Of a stretch of DNA of 64,000 nt, positions 44,496-55,585 are shown in pieces. The stretch is from NCBI GenBank assembly GCA_000442125.1, contig KE546980.1:1054001-1118000 (forward strand). Reading direction: 5' to 3'. The translations under genes and the position numbers were made by a program. This stretch comes from Opeltia flavorubescens (Eukaryota > Ascomycota > Lecanoromycetes > Teloschistales > Teloschistaceae). The notes below the pieces were generated by a model. The model did no database searches and was not told where the DNA came from. It saw only the letters and a program-made list of their open reading frames with translations. The first letter of the stretch is position 1; each line of letters starts with the position of its first letter.

Positions 44496-45802
44496 CGTGA
44501 AGTAGAAGTTTGAGGCTAATAATTGGTCGTATGAAAGTCAAGTTTGCTTGGAGGGTTCGTCGTCAGTATGGCGTTCAATTCTGGGAGAAAGGAGGATAGT
44601 GAGAGACAAATCCATCCAGGAAAGATGTCTTATATAGCTTTCGTCTTCATTCCATTGCTCGCGAACTGGCCATGATCGAGCCGTAGGCAAGTCTTGATCG
44701 TAAGACATCTGTAGCTTGAAACTTCAACGGCGCATGTGTATTGATGATGGGCAACACACTTCTTAATGACGAAGGTATGTTTCGATCAGAAAACACACGG
44801 CACAGCGATGTGGGGTGTTTCTCAATTTGCTGTGATGTCGCGTTCAACCGAGTTGCCTCGTATGATTCGTGCAATATGGCAATGTGCTAGGACACATATA
44901 CGAGTCGCAGTATGACATTCCATCATAGGGAGGCGGTGTCGAAATCATCAGTGGTGATCGGCGAAATGAGGTCCGTTTGCAAAGACCCTGACCCGCCTCG
45001 ATTTCGAGGGGAACACATGGATTGTGCAGCATGATAAAACGCCCGGTTATTGTTGCCTATTCATGAGTATAAAGGTAAGGGTTTCGTGGAGAAAACCTGA
45101 TTTGTACACACTCTAAAGTGGAAGCATTTGGCCGATGGTCTTTTGGCCCGATATGATAAGGCTCAGCTACAGATCAATACTGCTTCGAGTGAAATCTATA
45201 ACCTGACAAAACTGAGCCGTACGGACTGGAGGGTGCCAACAATGAAGCAGTGCATAATCTACGCCTCCATGTAAAGTAGATCCAAAGTCATCCATTCAAC
45301 AGGAGTTGTTCGATCTTTGGCGAGGTGTGTATCCAAAACATTGGCTGGAGGCTCGTAGCCAGTGACGTATACACATGCAAGGCATGAAACACAAGGAAGT
45401 TCTAGAAAAAGGCTTAGCGATCGGGTGGGCTTCGGCAGACATGACGGAAGCGTTAAACTCAATGTAGTTCTTAGCAGGTTTTTCCATGTTCAAGGTCAAG
45501 AGGGCGGCAAGAACGCTCCTGCCTCAAAAAGACTAAATGCACTGTCATTTAACGCATATAAAAGAGCTAGACTGGAGTCGCTGAACCTATGTACACCTTG
45601 ATAGAAACCTACATTTCGTGCAAGAAGCTATGTATATCAAATAAATTCCAATTGATCCATTGATTACAAATTTCATTGAATTTCTCTTCTTATTTCCAAC
45701 GACGCCGCGAAGGCATACATGTGTATGACAAGCCTTCGTAATATAGTAGTTCCTCATTCATATCTCTCTCCTCTCCTCCTTTTCTAACCCACATGATTTA
45801 TT
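44496..45802. other. Intergenic
   Basis: About 1.3 kb upstream of the secreted protein and downstream of the sugar transporter. Only short frames occur, and none is supported. Confidence 0.4.
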
Positions 45803-47802
45803 TCAAACCTTCTCCTCATGCGCCCACCCCCCTTCCTCGTTCGCCCTCGCCATACTCGCCAACCTCCTCTTCACAACCTCCGGATCCGCCGTCTCAGAAA
45901 GCACAGAGCTATTCCTCCTAACCTCCCTCTCCTCATGCTCCACATACCTAAGCGGCCGCTTCTCACTCACCGCATCCTTATCAAAACACACGAAAACCCT
46001 ACCCTCATCCCTGAAAAAGCGGTCGATATCTTCCAATGTCCGATCCGCTGTCTCCGGGTAGAAGAGATATACGATCGGGACGAAAGAAGCGTTGAAGATG
46101 GTCCAGATGATGTAGAATTTCCAGTGTAGGGTTCGGATGCCGATGGGTGTTATTTCTACGACCATGAAATTGAATATCCAATTCGTCGCAGTGCCTAAGG
46201 CTGCGCCTTTTGTCCTCATGCTTAGGGAGTTGATTTCAGTGGGGTAGAGCCAGGGGACGCCTTGCCAACCGATGCCGAAGAAGATGTAGTAGAGGAAGAA
46301 GAAGGCGATGGAGGCGGAGGCGACTTGCTTGCTGCCACTGTAGCCGGGGAGTTCGTTGTAGCGGATTAAGACGGTGATCATGAGGTAGCAGAAGCATTGG
46401 CCGGCTGAGGCATGTGTCAGTGCGATGGAATGATTCCTGGAATAAGTAGGGGTTTGTTGGTTGAGGAGGGTGTTTTGGAGGGAGGTTTACGCACCTGCTG
46501 CGTACATCATCATCTTCCTTCGACCCCAGCGCTCTACGTTTGGGATTCCGATCAGGGAGAAAAGGAGGTAGGAGACGCTGTTGCAGGCTGCTAAAAGCCT
46601 TGCGAGGCTGTTTCCTAGTCCGACGCTTTCGGTAAGTACAGTGGGAAGATAGTAGCTAGTAACGTTGATGCCTGGATATTGTTTAGCAACAGATCAGCTC
46701 GGACGTTGAGTGAGGCGGCTCACCAGCCAGCTGCTGCATTGCTTGAGTCCCGGCGCCTAGAAGCAGCCGTCGTATGATGTGTGTGTTACCAGCGCCGGTC
46801 TTGCCTTTGAGAAGATCCATCCAACTCATCCCATTTTCCCGTTCAAATTGTGCGGCCCACTGGATCTCTGGAAAAAGTCAGTTCATATTTGGGATGCCTT
46901 CCATCGTCGAAAGACTCGATATCATAGCGGGACACACCTTTACTCTCTGTGACGACCCACGGATCATCAACGGTAGTGGCCTCGAGATCCGCAATGATCT
47001 GTTCCGCGCGAGTGATCTCGCCATGCGCAATTAGCCACCTACGAAAGTCAGAATCTGAGCAGCACTCGCTAGCCATCAAGGATCTCACCGAGGACTTTCC
47101 GGCAGCCATGGAACGGTTCCCCAGAGTATGAAGATGAAAATGAATTGAAGTACGAGCGGCATCCTCCAGCTGACAGGCCCCCCAACGAACGAAAACCCAT
47201 AGGTTACCCAATTGCTCAAGCTGAAGCCGGCAATATTACAAATCATCTCAATGACAACAAGTTTGCCTCTCCATGCAGCTTTGGAGGTCTCGGCTTGCCA
47301 TACTGGTGCAGTAGCTGTGTTCAGCCCGTTCCCGATGCCAGCGATGATTCGGCCAACAATCATCTGAGCAACGCTGAAGGCGGTGATTTGTAGAATCGCG
47401 CCAACTGCCATGACAGTCGTCCCAAGAATTACAGTCTTCTTTCGACCAAGCCTTTCACCCAGAGAGAAAGCTCCAATGGCACCGAAGAAACAGCCGACGT
47501 CGTAAATGGCAGTGACGGTGCCAAGTAAAGAGGTGTGTTCATCTCCATCCAGATTGAGGGTGTCTAGGTAGTTTTGGGTCACAACAACACCGCCTATCGA
47601 GACCGTTAGTGTACTTTCCGACTTCAAAATCCCAGCTTGCTGACCAAAGACACCCTGATCGTAGCCAAACAGGGTCATGTCCGTCGAGCATGCGACGGAT
47701 ACCTGTGAGACCAAGCTCAGTAATCCCAATTTAGCGACCGTTTGGATCAACACCCACCCAAAAGGTGAGCCATCCACCTGTCAATCCAAAGTAAGGCGCC
47801 AT
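45803..47802 (-). CDS. MFS sugar transporter
   Basis: Predicted 543-residue 12-helix hexose-type transporter of the plasma membrane. Exons: 47802-47758, 47702-47645, 47593-47089, 47038-46938, 46867-46724, 46671-46495 and 46404-45803, all in phase. It starts MAPYFGLTGGWLTFW and continues with TDMTLFGYDQGVFGGVVVTQ in helix 1. Family signatures: LGERLGRKKT after helix 2, GRIIAGIGNGLNTATAPVWQAE, the PESPR motif at the end of helix 6, and PWLYPTEINSLSMRTKGAA in helix 10. The C-terminal tail is acidic and hydrophilic. The second intron (47644-47594, 51 nt) is a multiple of three, stop-free, and has a weak GTCAGC donor. The substrate cannot be told from sequence alone. Confidence 0.88.
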
Positions 47803-48762
47803 GTTATATGGTTCTCGAGCTTGTCAATGGACAATCCACTGGTACGGCTGGGTCCAGTCTCTTGCCCTCCAGACCTCGCAGGCTTGACGTCTTATATACA
47901 TTTTGAGGGGTATCAGCACTGCGATATTATTGTTCGAAACGGGCCGTTAGGGTATTCCTGGCATATGTGAGATGTGATTCAACGTCATAGGCGTTGTAGA
48001 GGAGCCGTTGCTCATTTCCCCGCTTTCATCATATGTATCGTCAGGCAAATGGCCAATCAGGTGATCCAATTCGATTTTAGCATTCTGGGCTTGCGATTTT
48101 AGCCACAGTGATCTAAACCATTTCCTTTTCAAGCCAGTGGGACTTCCCGATCCTTTCTCCATGGTAGTTCATGGGGCTGTTGGAGACGACGATTTAAATC
48201 CCCAGGCGGAAATCCTTTTCATGTGCCCCGACAACGATCCCAGCCTGTGTAGAAATTTGGCAACGATACTGAATTGAAGGACCACCTCAGATCGGATCGC
48301 TTCGTATCAGCATCCTGGGCTCTGCATTATCAGGATAGTCTATCCATTGCGAATCGGACGCCACATTCATTGGATAGAAAATCGAGCATGACCGCATATA
48401 CATCGTAGATACCCTTGTCCTCTTGTAAGGCTCAAAAGAATTCTTCCTTGTGAGAATCAATATAATTCGCGCGTCTAGCGCAGGAGAAAATATACCGCCG
48501 CGCTGTAGATGCAGCTGGTAATAATTATCCTAGACACGGGAAATATCAGCCTTGTCGCTAGTATCCAGTCCATCCAGACTTTTTCGCGATTGTCTCCGAG
48601 ACATCGAGGGCGTCGAAATACCAAGACCAATCATCTATACCACCGGAGAATTTTTACTGCGGTCGATGACTCTCCTTGGAACTTTAGATCCGACTCAGTT
48701 GGCGGTTTCTTTATCCGCGAGCGTATCTCGTTTTCAGGCCTGAGTCCTAGAGGCCACATTTT
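47803..48762. other. Intergenic
   Basis: About 960 bases holding the transporter promoter and the 3' end of the phosphatase gene. Frames at 47947-48162 and 48509-48781 are not supported. Confidence 0.4.
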
Positions 48763-50439
48763 CTATGATTGGAAACACTGATTCCATTTCCCACCGCCGG
48801 CAGCAAAGCTGAGACTTTCAACGAACCGGGAGAGTGTACATCTACCCAAAGCATCTCCGCCACAAGTCTCGAGAGGCATGACTCTACCGTTGACGATAAT
48901 TCTTACGAGCTCCTCTTCGACACTTTGACACTTCATCTTCTCAAAGTAGGCCCGACCAGCAAATGGAACAGTCCACGCTGCGGAATATCCCTTCGTCTGC
49001 TGTGTACTCTGTATAGACGTGTTCGACAAAGGTAGCGTAGCGTTATAGAGACCCAAGGCACTGAAGATGGCAGTCATCTCATTGTCATGGCTTACATCAA
49101 CATACAAGGCATGGCCAAGCGGGAACGTTTCGTCACTACCATCCAGCGTGTGATTGACGGTAGTGTGATCATTAACAGGTTTGCCAGTCATACGAGAGAT
49201 CAGTTCATTCACGAAGCCGACACCTTGTGTTGGCCCAAGAGGATTGCCGGGTCCGAAACCATAGTACTTTCCTAAGGACTGGTAATAGTCGTAGTAATGC
49301 CATTCTTCTTCCGTGAATAGAGAGCAAAATGGTGAGATCATACCGATAGGGGAGGCGACTGTAGCGAATGGGCAAAAATCCATTAGATTGATCGTATCGA
49401 TAGCTGTAAGATTAGCTGATACGAGATCAGCGTTCAGACGGTTGGTTATTGATGGCAAAAATGTCGCGAGGAACGTCGACTGGGCTTTGAAACCAATTGA
49501 GTTGTAGGTTTCATCACTTTGGAATGCCGTACAGAGGCCATGATTGAGACTGTAGGAATTGTCAGCAGGAACGGATAGCAAGCTTAGTACAGGAAAACCC
49601 TACGTGTTATTGAAGCCATTTCCCTCGGGTATTTCGAGTATGGGATAAGGATATTTTGTGTCCAATTCTTTCTTGGAATTCTTTGCTTGATGAATGCCTT
49701 GAGAGAAGTTCTGCGCCGACATAACAACACGCGGCTGGCCAGAAGACCTCACGAACGGCGTGCTTTCTTGGAAAAGTTTCTCATATCGATTGTAGAACGC
49801 AATACCAGAATTGACCATTTGTTGCTCGCCAAATGTGGTTAATTGGTCGGCACCAAGATTATACACGAGCGTATTCAAAAAGGCATATTTACCCAGAAAT
49901 CGGTCGACGCTAGTTTTCAACTTGTAGATAGTATTGTTGTACATTTTGGTCTTGGATGATGTAGGGTCTCGAGCCCCGTGTCTAGTGAGTATCTGTGCAA
50001 ACGTAATTGTACATGTGTCCGGCACATCGTCGGAGCTATCCGATGGAATAGGAAAGAAGGGCGAGTATTGACCCAGGTAATGGGATATCCGCGGCTCGCA
50101 TTGATAGCCTTTGTCAGGTGTGTCCACGCATCTCGGAGGGCGTAGTAAACTCTGAGACCTTCTGCAAGCCTTCAGTAAAGACGAAATCGATTTCTCAAAC
50201 TGTAAAACTTACGCATAGATGAAGAAGAATGCGAATATGACCAAACAGAGCATCGGGACAATCCAGGAATAACGAGTAAGGAAAACAGACAATGACGTCC
50301 TCCAATTACGATACCTGCTTTTTCGAAGACGGCCATTTTGCTCAGCAGAAGGGTTCAATAAGTAAGCTGCCTCATCTGGATCTTGGGGATGATGCGCTTC
50401 CATGTCCTTTCGGGCACGGAGTACGCCACCCAATGACAT
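48763..50439 (-). CDS. Membrane-anchored histidine acid phosphatase (phytase-like)
   Basis: Predicted 523-residue type II membrane protein. Exons 50439-50213, 50161-49604 and 49549-48763 join in phase. A short basic cytoplasmic head is followed by one transmembrane segment (WIVPMLCLVIFAFFFIYA). The outer domain starts YQCEPRISHYLGQYSPFF, as in fungal phytases, and has the catalytic RHGARDP (RHGxRxP) and the proton-donor HD in VDVSHDNEMTAIFSALGLYN. Several N-glycosylation sequons and an even spread of Cys fit secretion-pathway processing. It hydrolyses phosphomonoesters, possibly phytate, outside the cell or in the vacuole lumen. Most fungal phytases have a cleaved signal peptide instead of an anchor. 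A later Met (codon 13) could also start the protein. Confidence 0.87.
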
Positions 50440-50821
50440 GCAGGTATGGATCTATGCGTATGAATTACTCATTGCCGCTATAACAGCATGCTTTTAGAAA
50501 GGGCAAACGGAATATTTTACACTCCACCTTCAGACGTAGCTATATTAGTCTGAAAGGAAGATTTAATACTGACGCGGGGATCCGCCAAGTGATGATTCGC
50601 TAGACGATATCCTATACAGCTTACATAACTACACCGGAAGCTCATAAACTGCACCGGAAGCTCAGCTAATCTACGCTTGACATTCCGCCAATGTAGCTAA
50701 TTTTGTCAAATGCTGCAGGCCGCAGCCTTAAGCAGATATACGAATTGCTTGCTTCAATTGAATTGTGATATCGCTAATCGATCACCTGATGGTCATGAAT
50801 CATACCAATACGCCTCTATCA
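50440..50821. other. Intergenic with a short tandem repeat
   Basis: About 380 bases holding the promoter of the phosphatase gene. Two 18-base copies, 20 bases apart, lie at 50627-50644 and 50647-50664. Confidence 0.4.
50627..50664. repeat. Two-copy tandem repeat, period 20
   Basis: AACTACACCGGAAGCTCA and AACTGCACCGGAAGCTCA differ at one base. This is a small local duplication in the phosphatase promoter region. Confidence 0.7.
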
Positions 50822-52348
50822 TCACCTAGCCGACGTTCTCCTCCCATTTCCGTCATAGTCCAAAACCCTCCGATGTAAATGATCCTGGGCAAGCCTGTAT
50901 TTCGAGTAGAACGAAAGGGTATCTTTGAGGAAAAGGAACAGGCATCCACCGACAACACTACGTCCAAATCGACTCTGAAGAAAGCCGAGGGGACGACGAT
51001 CCCACATGCTCGGAGGTGTCCTCCATGTTCGCGGGAGGAAGATAGAGATCAAGCCACCCATACCCGCAGCAACGGCTGGGAAAGCCAGGGCACCGATCAT
51101 CGTGTGTACAATCGCGCTGACGAGCGGAACCAATCGGACCACCCTATGTTGCTCTGCAGGTAAACCGGCGTCGCGGTTTCCCTGATCGGGTCTTGCATCT
51201 TGAGCCTGACCTTGGCCTTGTACTGGCTGCTGGTCAAGACCTTGTCCCTCACCAGCAGCAGCTTCCTCCGCCGGCCCCTCCATTACAGGCACTTGCTCTT
51301 GTTCACCCTCGAAAGGGACCTCTTCTTCTTCGACGATCTCAAGCTCCACACCTAGTTCGAAGTTCATACCACCACCTTCTCTGTTTTCTGGAGGTGCCTG
51401 TTCTTGTCCTTCTTCGTTGGCGTTAGTTCCGTCCTCGCCTCCTCTTGGTTGTATCTGGCGTGTCCACTGCTTTTCCCTTTCCTGGAATAACTTTTTTCGA
51501 AGTCCGCGATAGGCAGCTCGTAGATAAGGCAGGGCGACTAGAGTCATTGCAGCGCTGGGTGGCCATAGACGTCTAGGCTGTCCAGTTGGTCGGTTGGCAG
51601 CAAAGTAAAGGATGGGCAAAACCGGTAGTAATGGATCAGCAAGAGTCGTGCTTGACATCATCAAAATCCCTGGTATACTGGCGAGTCCTAGGATGGTATT
51701 GGAACTTGGCATCCGACCGTTGCGAACACCCAACAGAATTTCCGCATCACGGGTACCCAGTAGTAGATAGACTGTGCTGGCGCCATGTAATACACATGCA
51801 GCGCCCATACCAGACACAAGGGAAACAAGGATTCCCGGCCAGAACAATCTCCCTGCCGTATCTTGTAGATTTTGATGCCATTCGACTACACGACTTCGTG
51901 GCCGTGCTATCACAATCTCTGCCTTGCACTGTGGACATTCAATTTTTTGAGGTCGACTTGTTCCGTTTTGCGGCGAAGACTCTTTATCTGCTATCCAATC
52001 AAGCAGGCACGACTCATGCGCGGTCAAGGCACAAGGGCATGGTGAGCGCCATTCTGTACTAGTGGGATTATCTTCGGTCTCATCGGAGAAGCATATCCAG
52101 CACTTTTTAGGTTCCGTAGCTGATGATGAGGTGTGTGAACGCTGAAGTGGCCTATTTGAGTCCTCCTTCGCTTGACTTGCTTCTTGTGGTACCTCTTCAG
52201 AACTAGGTGTGTTGAGAATAACGGTTTGCGAATCTTCAGAGTAAGTAGAATGGGATGGGCTTGATCGTCCTAGCCGTGACGAGGCTGAGTGAGAGGATTC
52301 AGCTGTCTGTGATGGCTGCTGACGNGATGCCGGTGGTTGGGAAGCCAT
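50822..52348 (-). CDS. RING-CH (MARCH-like) membrane E3 ubiquitin ligase
   Basis: A single-exon frame of 508 residues. After a Ser-rich disordered leader comes a RING-CH finger: CWICF, CPC, HESCLLDWI, CPQCK, the C4HC3 pattern of the MARCH/Doa10 class. Downstream are four or more hydrophobic segments (for example FWPGILVSLVSGMGAACVL, and LVSAIVHTMIGALAFPAVAAGMGGLISIFL), split by a long acidic, Glu/Gln-rich loop. It should ubiquitinate membrane substrates in the ER or endosomal system. Codon 8 contains an undetermined base (52325). Its promoter is shared with the divergent Tfc6 gene. Confidence 0.87.
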   Translation of the reverse strand: MASQPPAXRQQPSQTAESSHSASSRLGRSSPSHSTYSEDSQTVILNTPSSEEVPQEASQAKEDSNRPLQRSHTSSSATEPKKCWICFSDETEDNPTSTEWRSPCPCALTAHESCLLDWIADKESSPQNGTSRPQKIECPQCKAEIVIARPRSRVVEWHQNLQDTAGRLFWPGILVSLVSGMGAACVLHGASTVYLLLGTRDAEILLGVRNGRMPSSNTILGLASIPGILMMSSTTLADPLLPVLPILYFAANRPTGQPRRLWPPSAAMTLVALPYLRAAYRGLRKKLFQEREKQWTRQIQPRGGEDGTNANEEGQEQAPPENREGGGMNFELGVELEIVEEEEVPFEGEQEQVPVMEGPAEEAAAGEGQGLDQQPVQGQGQAQDARPDQGNRDAGLPAEQHRVVRLVPLVSAIVHTMIGALAFPAVAAGMGGLISIFLPRTWRTPPSMWDRRPLGFLQSRFGRSVVGGCLFLFLKDTLSFYSKYRLAQDHLHRRVLDYDGNGRRTSAR

Positions 52349-52673
52349 CTAAGAGTGATTTTCAAAATATGTGGAATGTATTCAATGTAGAGCAGTGGAA
52401 ACAGGGAAGGGTTTTAAAGACAACAGTCCTTTATGGTAGGCAAACATGAGCAGCCACGAGGCGGCTTTCCCGTCATCCAATGATCGGCTTTCTTAGCTTC
52501 ATCACGTGTCACTGTCATGCATTCAAAGTTGAGCCAATCATTTAATCTTATCTAATCTATATCTTACTCAGTTCAGCATTTATTCAAAACTTACGACGTT
52601 TTCTTACACTTTAACCACATACTCCCTTCACCAGGTGTTTCTCCTTCTGACAGTGAAGCATGAGTTTTACACC
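52349..52673. promoter_or_regulatory. Compact divergent promoter
   Basis: About 325 bases between the RING-CH and Tfc6 start codons. No longer motif stands out. Confidence 0.4.
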
Positions 52674-54998
52674 ATGAGTGATTCAGCGCCTATCAGAAGG
52701 TCCGGAAGGCAACGTCAACCGAACAAAAGATATGCTGCTAATGATATCACAAACCTTGATATCCTAAGCTCTGCCTCAGAGGAAGAATTTCAAGCATGGC
52801 AAAAGCTCGTAGAAAGTGACAATGATGACGAATTTGACGCTGCTCAGGCTGTCGAAGAGACCAATGATCCTGAAGAAGATGTGTTATCCGCATCTGCAGC
52901 GTCAGATGGCTCAGGAATAGCTACTCCTCATGCGGACTTCGATGACGCCGAATCTGACGGCAGCGAAGACCCCAAACGTACCCATGAACATGGGGATATT
53001 CGAATCACAGACCGGCTGTTGAAGAAAACTGCTTACCCTTACCGAAGACGGAATAAATCCCAAGCAGGTACTCACAGCAGAGGAGTCGGTGAATCTCTGA
53101 CTGCGTTTGGCAGAAACGCCAGATATGATTATCTGTACTCCCTTGTTGGGAACGCACCGCAAGATCTCTTGCATATGAGAAAATCTCAAGACCAGTGGGT
53201 AGAAGACATAGCTGTTCCCAGGAGACCGAACGCGAATGGCTCCAAAGGTATGCGCCATTTCTTTTCTCATACGGATGAAACACGTCATTTTGAAGCTACG
53301 GAGGGATGGGACTGGTACTATGATCATGGAGGACGGCAGCGTTTTGCGGAGGTACAGCAAAGTCATCTTCTAAGTCCAGAGGAAGGCGTCAAATACATAC
53401 CGCAGCCAGCTCATACGCAGAGGACCATTTTCATGGGTCCTTACGGTAGACAATCTCGATATGAACTTCCTTTTCTCCAATCTATGAGTCTAGATCATGC
53501 CTGGAAGAATGCTCCCCCGCCGAACAGGTCGGAAAACGTTGATCCTACACCGCGAGAGACCCGCAAGCGCAGAGACGGATGGATGATGAACGTCGGCACC
53601 GGCGTCCGCTGTCTAGAGTGGGCTCCAAACCACTCGGGAGATACACAGTACTTAGCAATATCAACCCTCCAACCCAAAGACCTTTCGCAAACCGGTCGCT
53701 TGAAATCCAGTCCCGCCTTCACTGCCCACTCTTTCCCTTCTTCCATCCAAATATGGTCCTTCTCTTCATCTGAAGCAGCAGACAGTCAGAGCCTTCTTGA
53801 CCCAGACCGTCCACCTTGTCTAAGAATGGTAATATGCTTCGACTGGGGCGACGCAAAGCACATCAGATGGTGCCCCATGCCTCGAAACTTCCGATCCCAA
53901 GATCACGAACAGGGAGAAGCTCCAATCGGCCTCCTCGCAGCCGTCTTCACCGACGGAAACGTCCGAGTCCTGGATATCCACCTCTCTGAGCTCTCTGAAC
54001 AGGAAGAACCAATCTACCAACACCTCACGACCGCAGCCTTCACCGCCAAACCCCCCTCCACACTCTGCACATGCGTAACCTGGCTCTCTCCAACCCACCT
54101 CGCCGTCGGCTGCGCAAACGGCTTTCTAGTAATCTGGTCCATCTATCCTTTTCCCCCTCCTCCCTCCTCATCATCCCCTCCACCAACACCAAAATCATCA
54201 TCAACCCCACACCCTCCCCCCCTCCTCAACCTCCCCCTCCACACAACCTACATCCTCACCCTCAGCACCGCCTACCCCCTCTCCCCAACCCTCCTCGCCA
54301 CATCCTCCGCCTCAGGCCACTTACGACTAACATCCCTCCTCTCCCCCCAAACATCCTACGTCCTCTCCCCACGCATGCGCCACGCCCCCTCCGTCCTCAC
54401 CTTCTCGGAACCCTGCGCTTCGTTCCTGACCGCCGACGACAACGACAGCATGCGCGCGTGGCCGGTGCGTAGGTTCTTCGCGCCCATAAATATCGCGAGA
54501 TTGCCCGCGCCGGGGCTGTGTATTGCGGAGGGGAAGTGCCATAGTTGTGTGCTGGTGGGTGGGGCGGATGGGACGGTTTGTGCGGTGAATCCGTTGAGGA
54601 AGTTGCTGTTTCCGAGGAGTACGGGGGTTTTTCTGCCGGTTTGGAAGGGGGAGGTTGCGAAGGCGAAGGTAGGGAGGGGAAATGGAATGGAGGGAGAAAA
54701 GGCTAGAGGAGAGGGGGATGAACAAGTAGACGAACACGCGGAGAGAGTAGAGGACCAAGTAGAGGGCGGAATGAAAGTCCGCATCACAGAAGGCTACAAA
54801 CTCCGAGAAGCAAATATGACGCAAGGCCTGAAAGGAACGGGGAAAGCAGTGCATGGCATAGTGATTTCTACCATTTGGGAAGAGGAGGGTCAAATCCGAG
54901 CTGTAGCTTGGGGGAGGGAGGTCAAGGTTGGAGGGTGGGTGGCGGTGGGGATGGGAAGTGGGCTGGTGAGGGTGGAGGATTTGGCGATTCCTTGTTGA
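52674..54998 (+). CDS. TFC6: TFIIIC subunit Tfc6-like WD40 protein
   Basis: A single-exon gene. The Met at 52674 gives MSDSAPIRRSGRQRQPNKRY and 774 residues; an upstream in-frame Met at 52635 adds 13 unlikely residues. The N-terminus has a basic RRSGRQRQPNKRY stretch typical of chromatin proteins and an acidic region. From about residue 250 there are WD40-like blades: the VRCLEWAPNHSGDTQYLAIST segment, the IRWCPMPRN and GLLAAVFTDGNVRVLDIHL segments, CTCVTWLSPTHLAVGCANGFLVIWSI, then a Pro-rich loop, and LRLTSLLSP. TFIIIC Tfc6 and Tfc3 recognise the B-box of tRNA genes for RNA polymerase III. It shows a sharp strand-composition switch between the C-rich part (54130-54400) and the G-rich part (54500-54780). 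Confidence 0.83.
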   Translation: MSDSAPIRRSGRQRQPNKRYAANDITNLDILSSASEEEFQAWQKLVESDNDDEFDAAQAVEETNDPEEDVLSASAASDGSGIATPHADFDDAESDGSEDPKRTHEHGDIRITDRLLKKTAYPYRRRNKSQAGTHSRGVGESLTAFGRNARYDYLYSLVGNAPQDLLHMRKSQDQWVEDIAVPRRPNANGSKGMRHFFSHTDETRHFEATEGWDWYYDHGGRQRFAEVQQSHLLSPEEGVKYIPQPAHTQRTIFMGPYGRQSRYELPFLQSMSLDHAWKNAPPPNRSENVDPTPRETRKRRDGWMMNVGTGVRCLEWAPNHSGDTQYLAISTLQPKDLSQTGRLKSSPAFTAHSFPSSIQIWSFSSSEAADSQSLLDPDRPPCLRMVICFDWGDAKHIRWCPMPRNFRSQDHEQGEAPIGLLAAVFTDGNVRVLDIHLSELSEQEEPIYQHLTTAAFTAKPPSTLCTCVTWLSPTHLAVGCANGFLVIWSIYPFPPPPSSSSPPPTPKSSSTPHPPPLLNLPLHTTYILTLSTAYPLSPTLLATSSASGHLRLTSLLSPQTSYVLSPRMRHAPSVLTFSEPCASFLTADDNDSMRAWPVRRFFAPINIARLPAPGLCIAEGKCHSCVLVGGADGTVCAVNPLRKLLFPRSTGVFLPVWKGEVAKAKVGRGNGMEGEKARGEGDEQVDEHAERVEDQVEGGMKVRITEGYKLREANMTQGLKGTGKAVHGIVISTIWEEEGQIRAVAWGREVKVGGWVAVGMGSGLVRVEDLAIPC

Positions 54999-55585
54999 TG
55001 AGGTGGTGGGAGGGTTTTGGGTTGGGAAGGAGGCAGGAGGTGGGGATGTAGGATGTAAGAACGGTATCGAGGAAAAATTAGGAGTGGTAGATTAATTGAA
55101 CACAATGATATGTTCAAAGAAGAGTAAGCCCTCATGATGAAAGCCCCTTGAAGCATTCGGCCCTGATCAGAGGTTGTCCAGCACGAATGAGAAGCAAACA
55201 GAACCAAGCTTTGATCACTGGTCTATTCTGCATTCCTGATTGGTGGATAGTGAAGCAGTGGGTGAGAATCTCCAATTCCATGTGTTATATATTGAGTAGT
55301 AAAGGCTTCAACCCAAATCTCTTCAAGTATCCGCGATGGTTCAGAGGGCACCTAGCGCCAAAAATTCGAGGGAGAACTATCATCTTTCGACTTCCGACCC
55401 ACTCTCCATTTCCTAAGGTCTGGTAAGTATATCCTACCAATATGGTTGGAACTCGAAATGTCGTTGATGCTGATGCAAGCCACGTCTGAAAATGGAGCAA
55501 GCAGGTACTGCCAGGAGAAACTTGATNTAACTTGTTTGCTGGTTCCCAGCCCAACCTCATGGTAATTGCTGAATATCAGACATGA
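54999..55585. other. Intergenic between convergent genes
   Basis: About 590 bases with one undetermined base (55525). A minus-strand frame at 55285-55560 has no motif. Confidence 0.4.
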
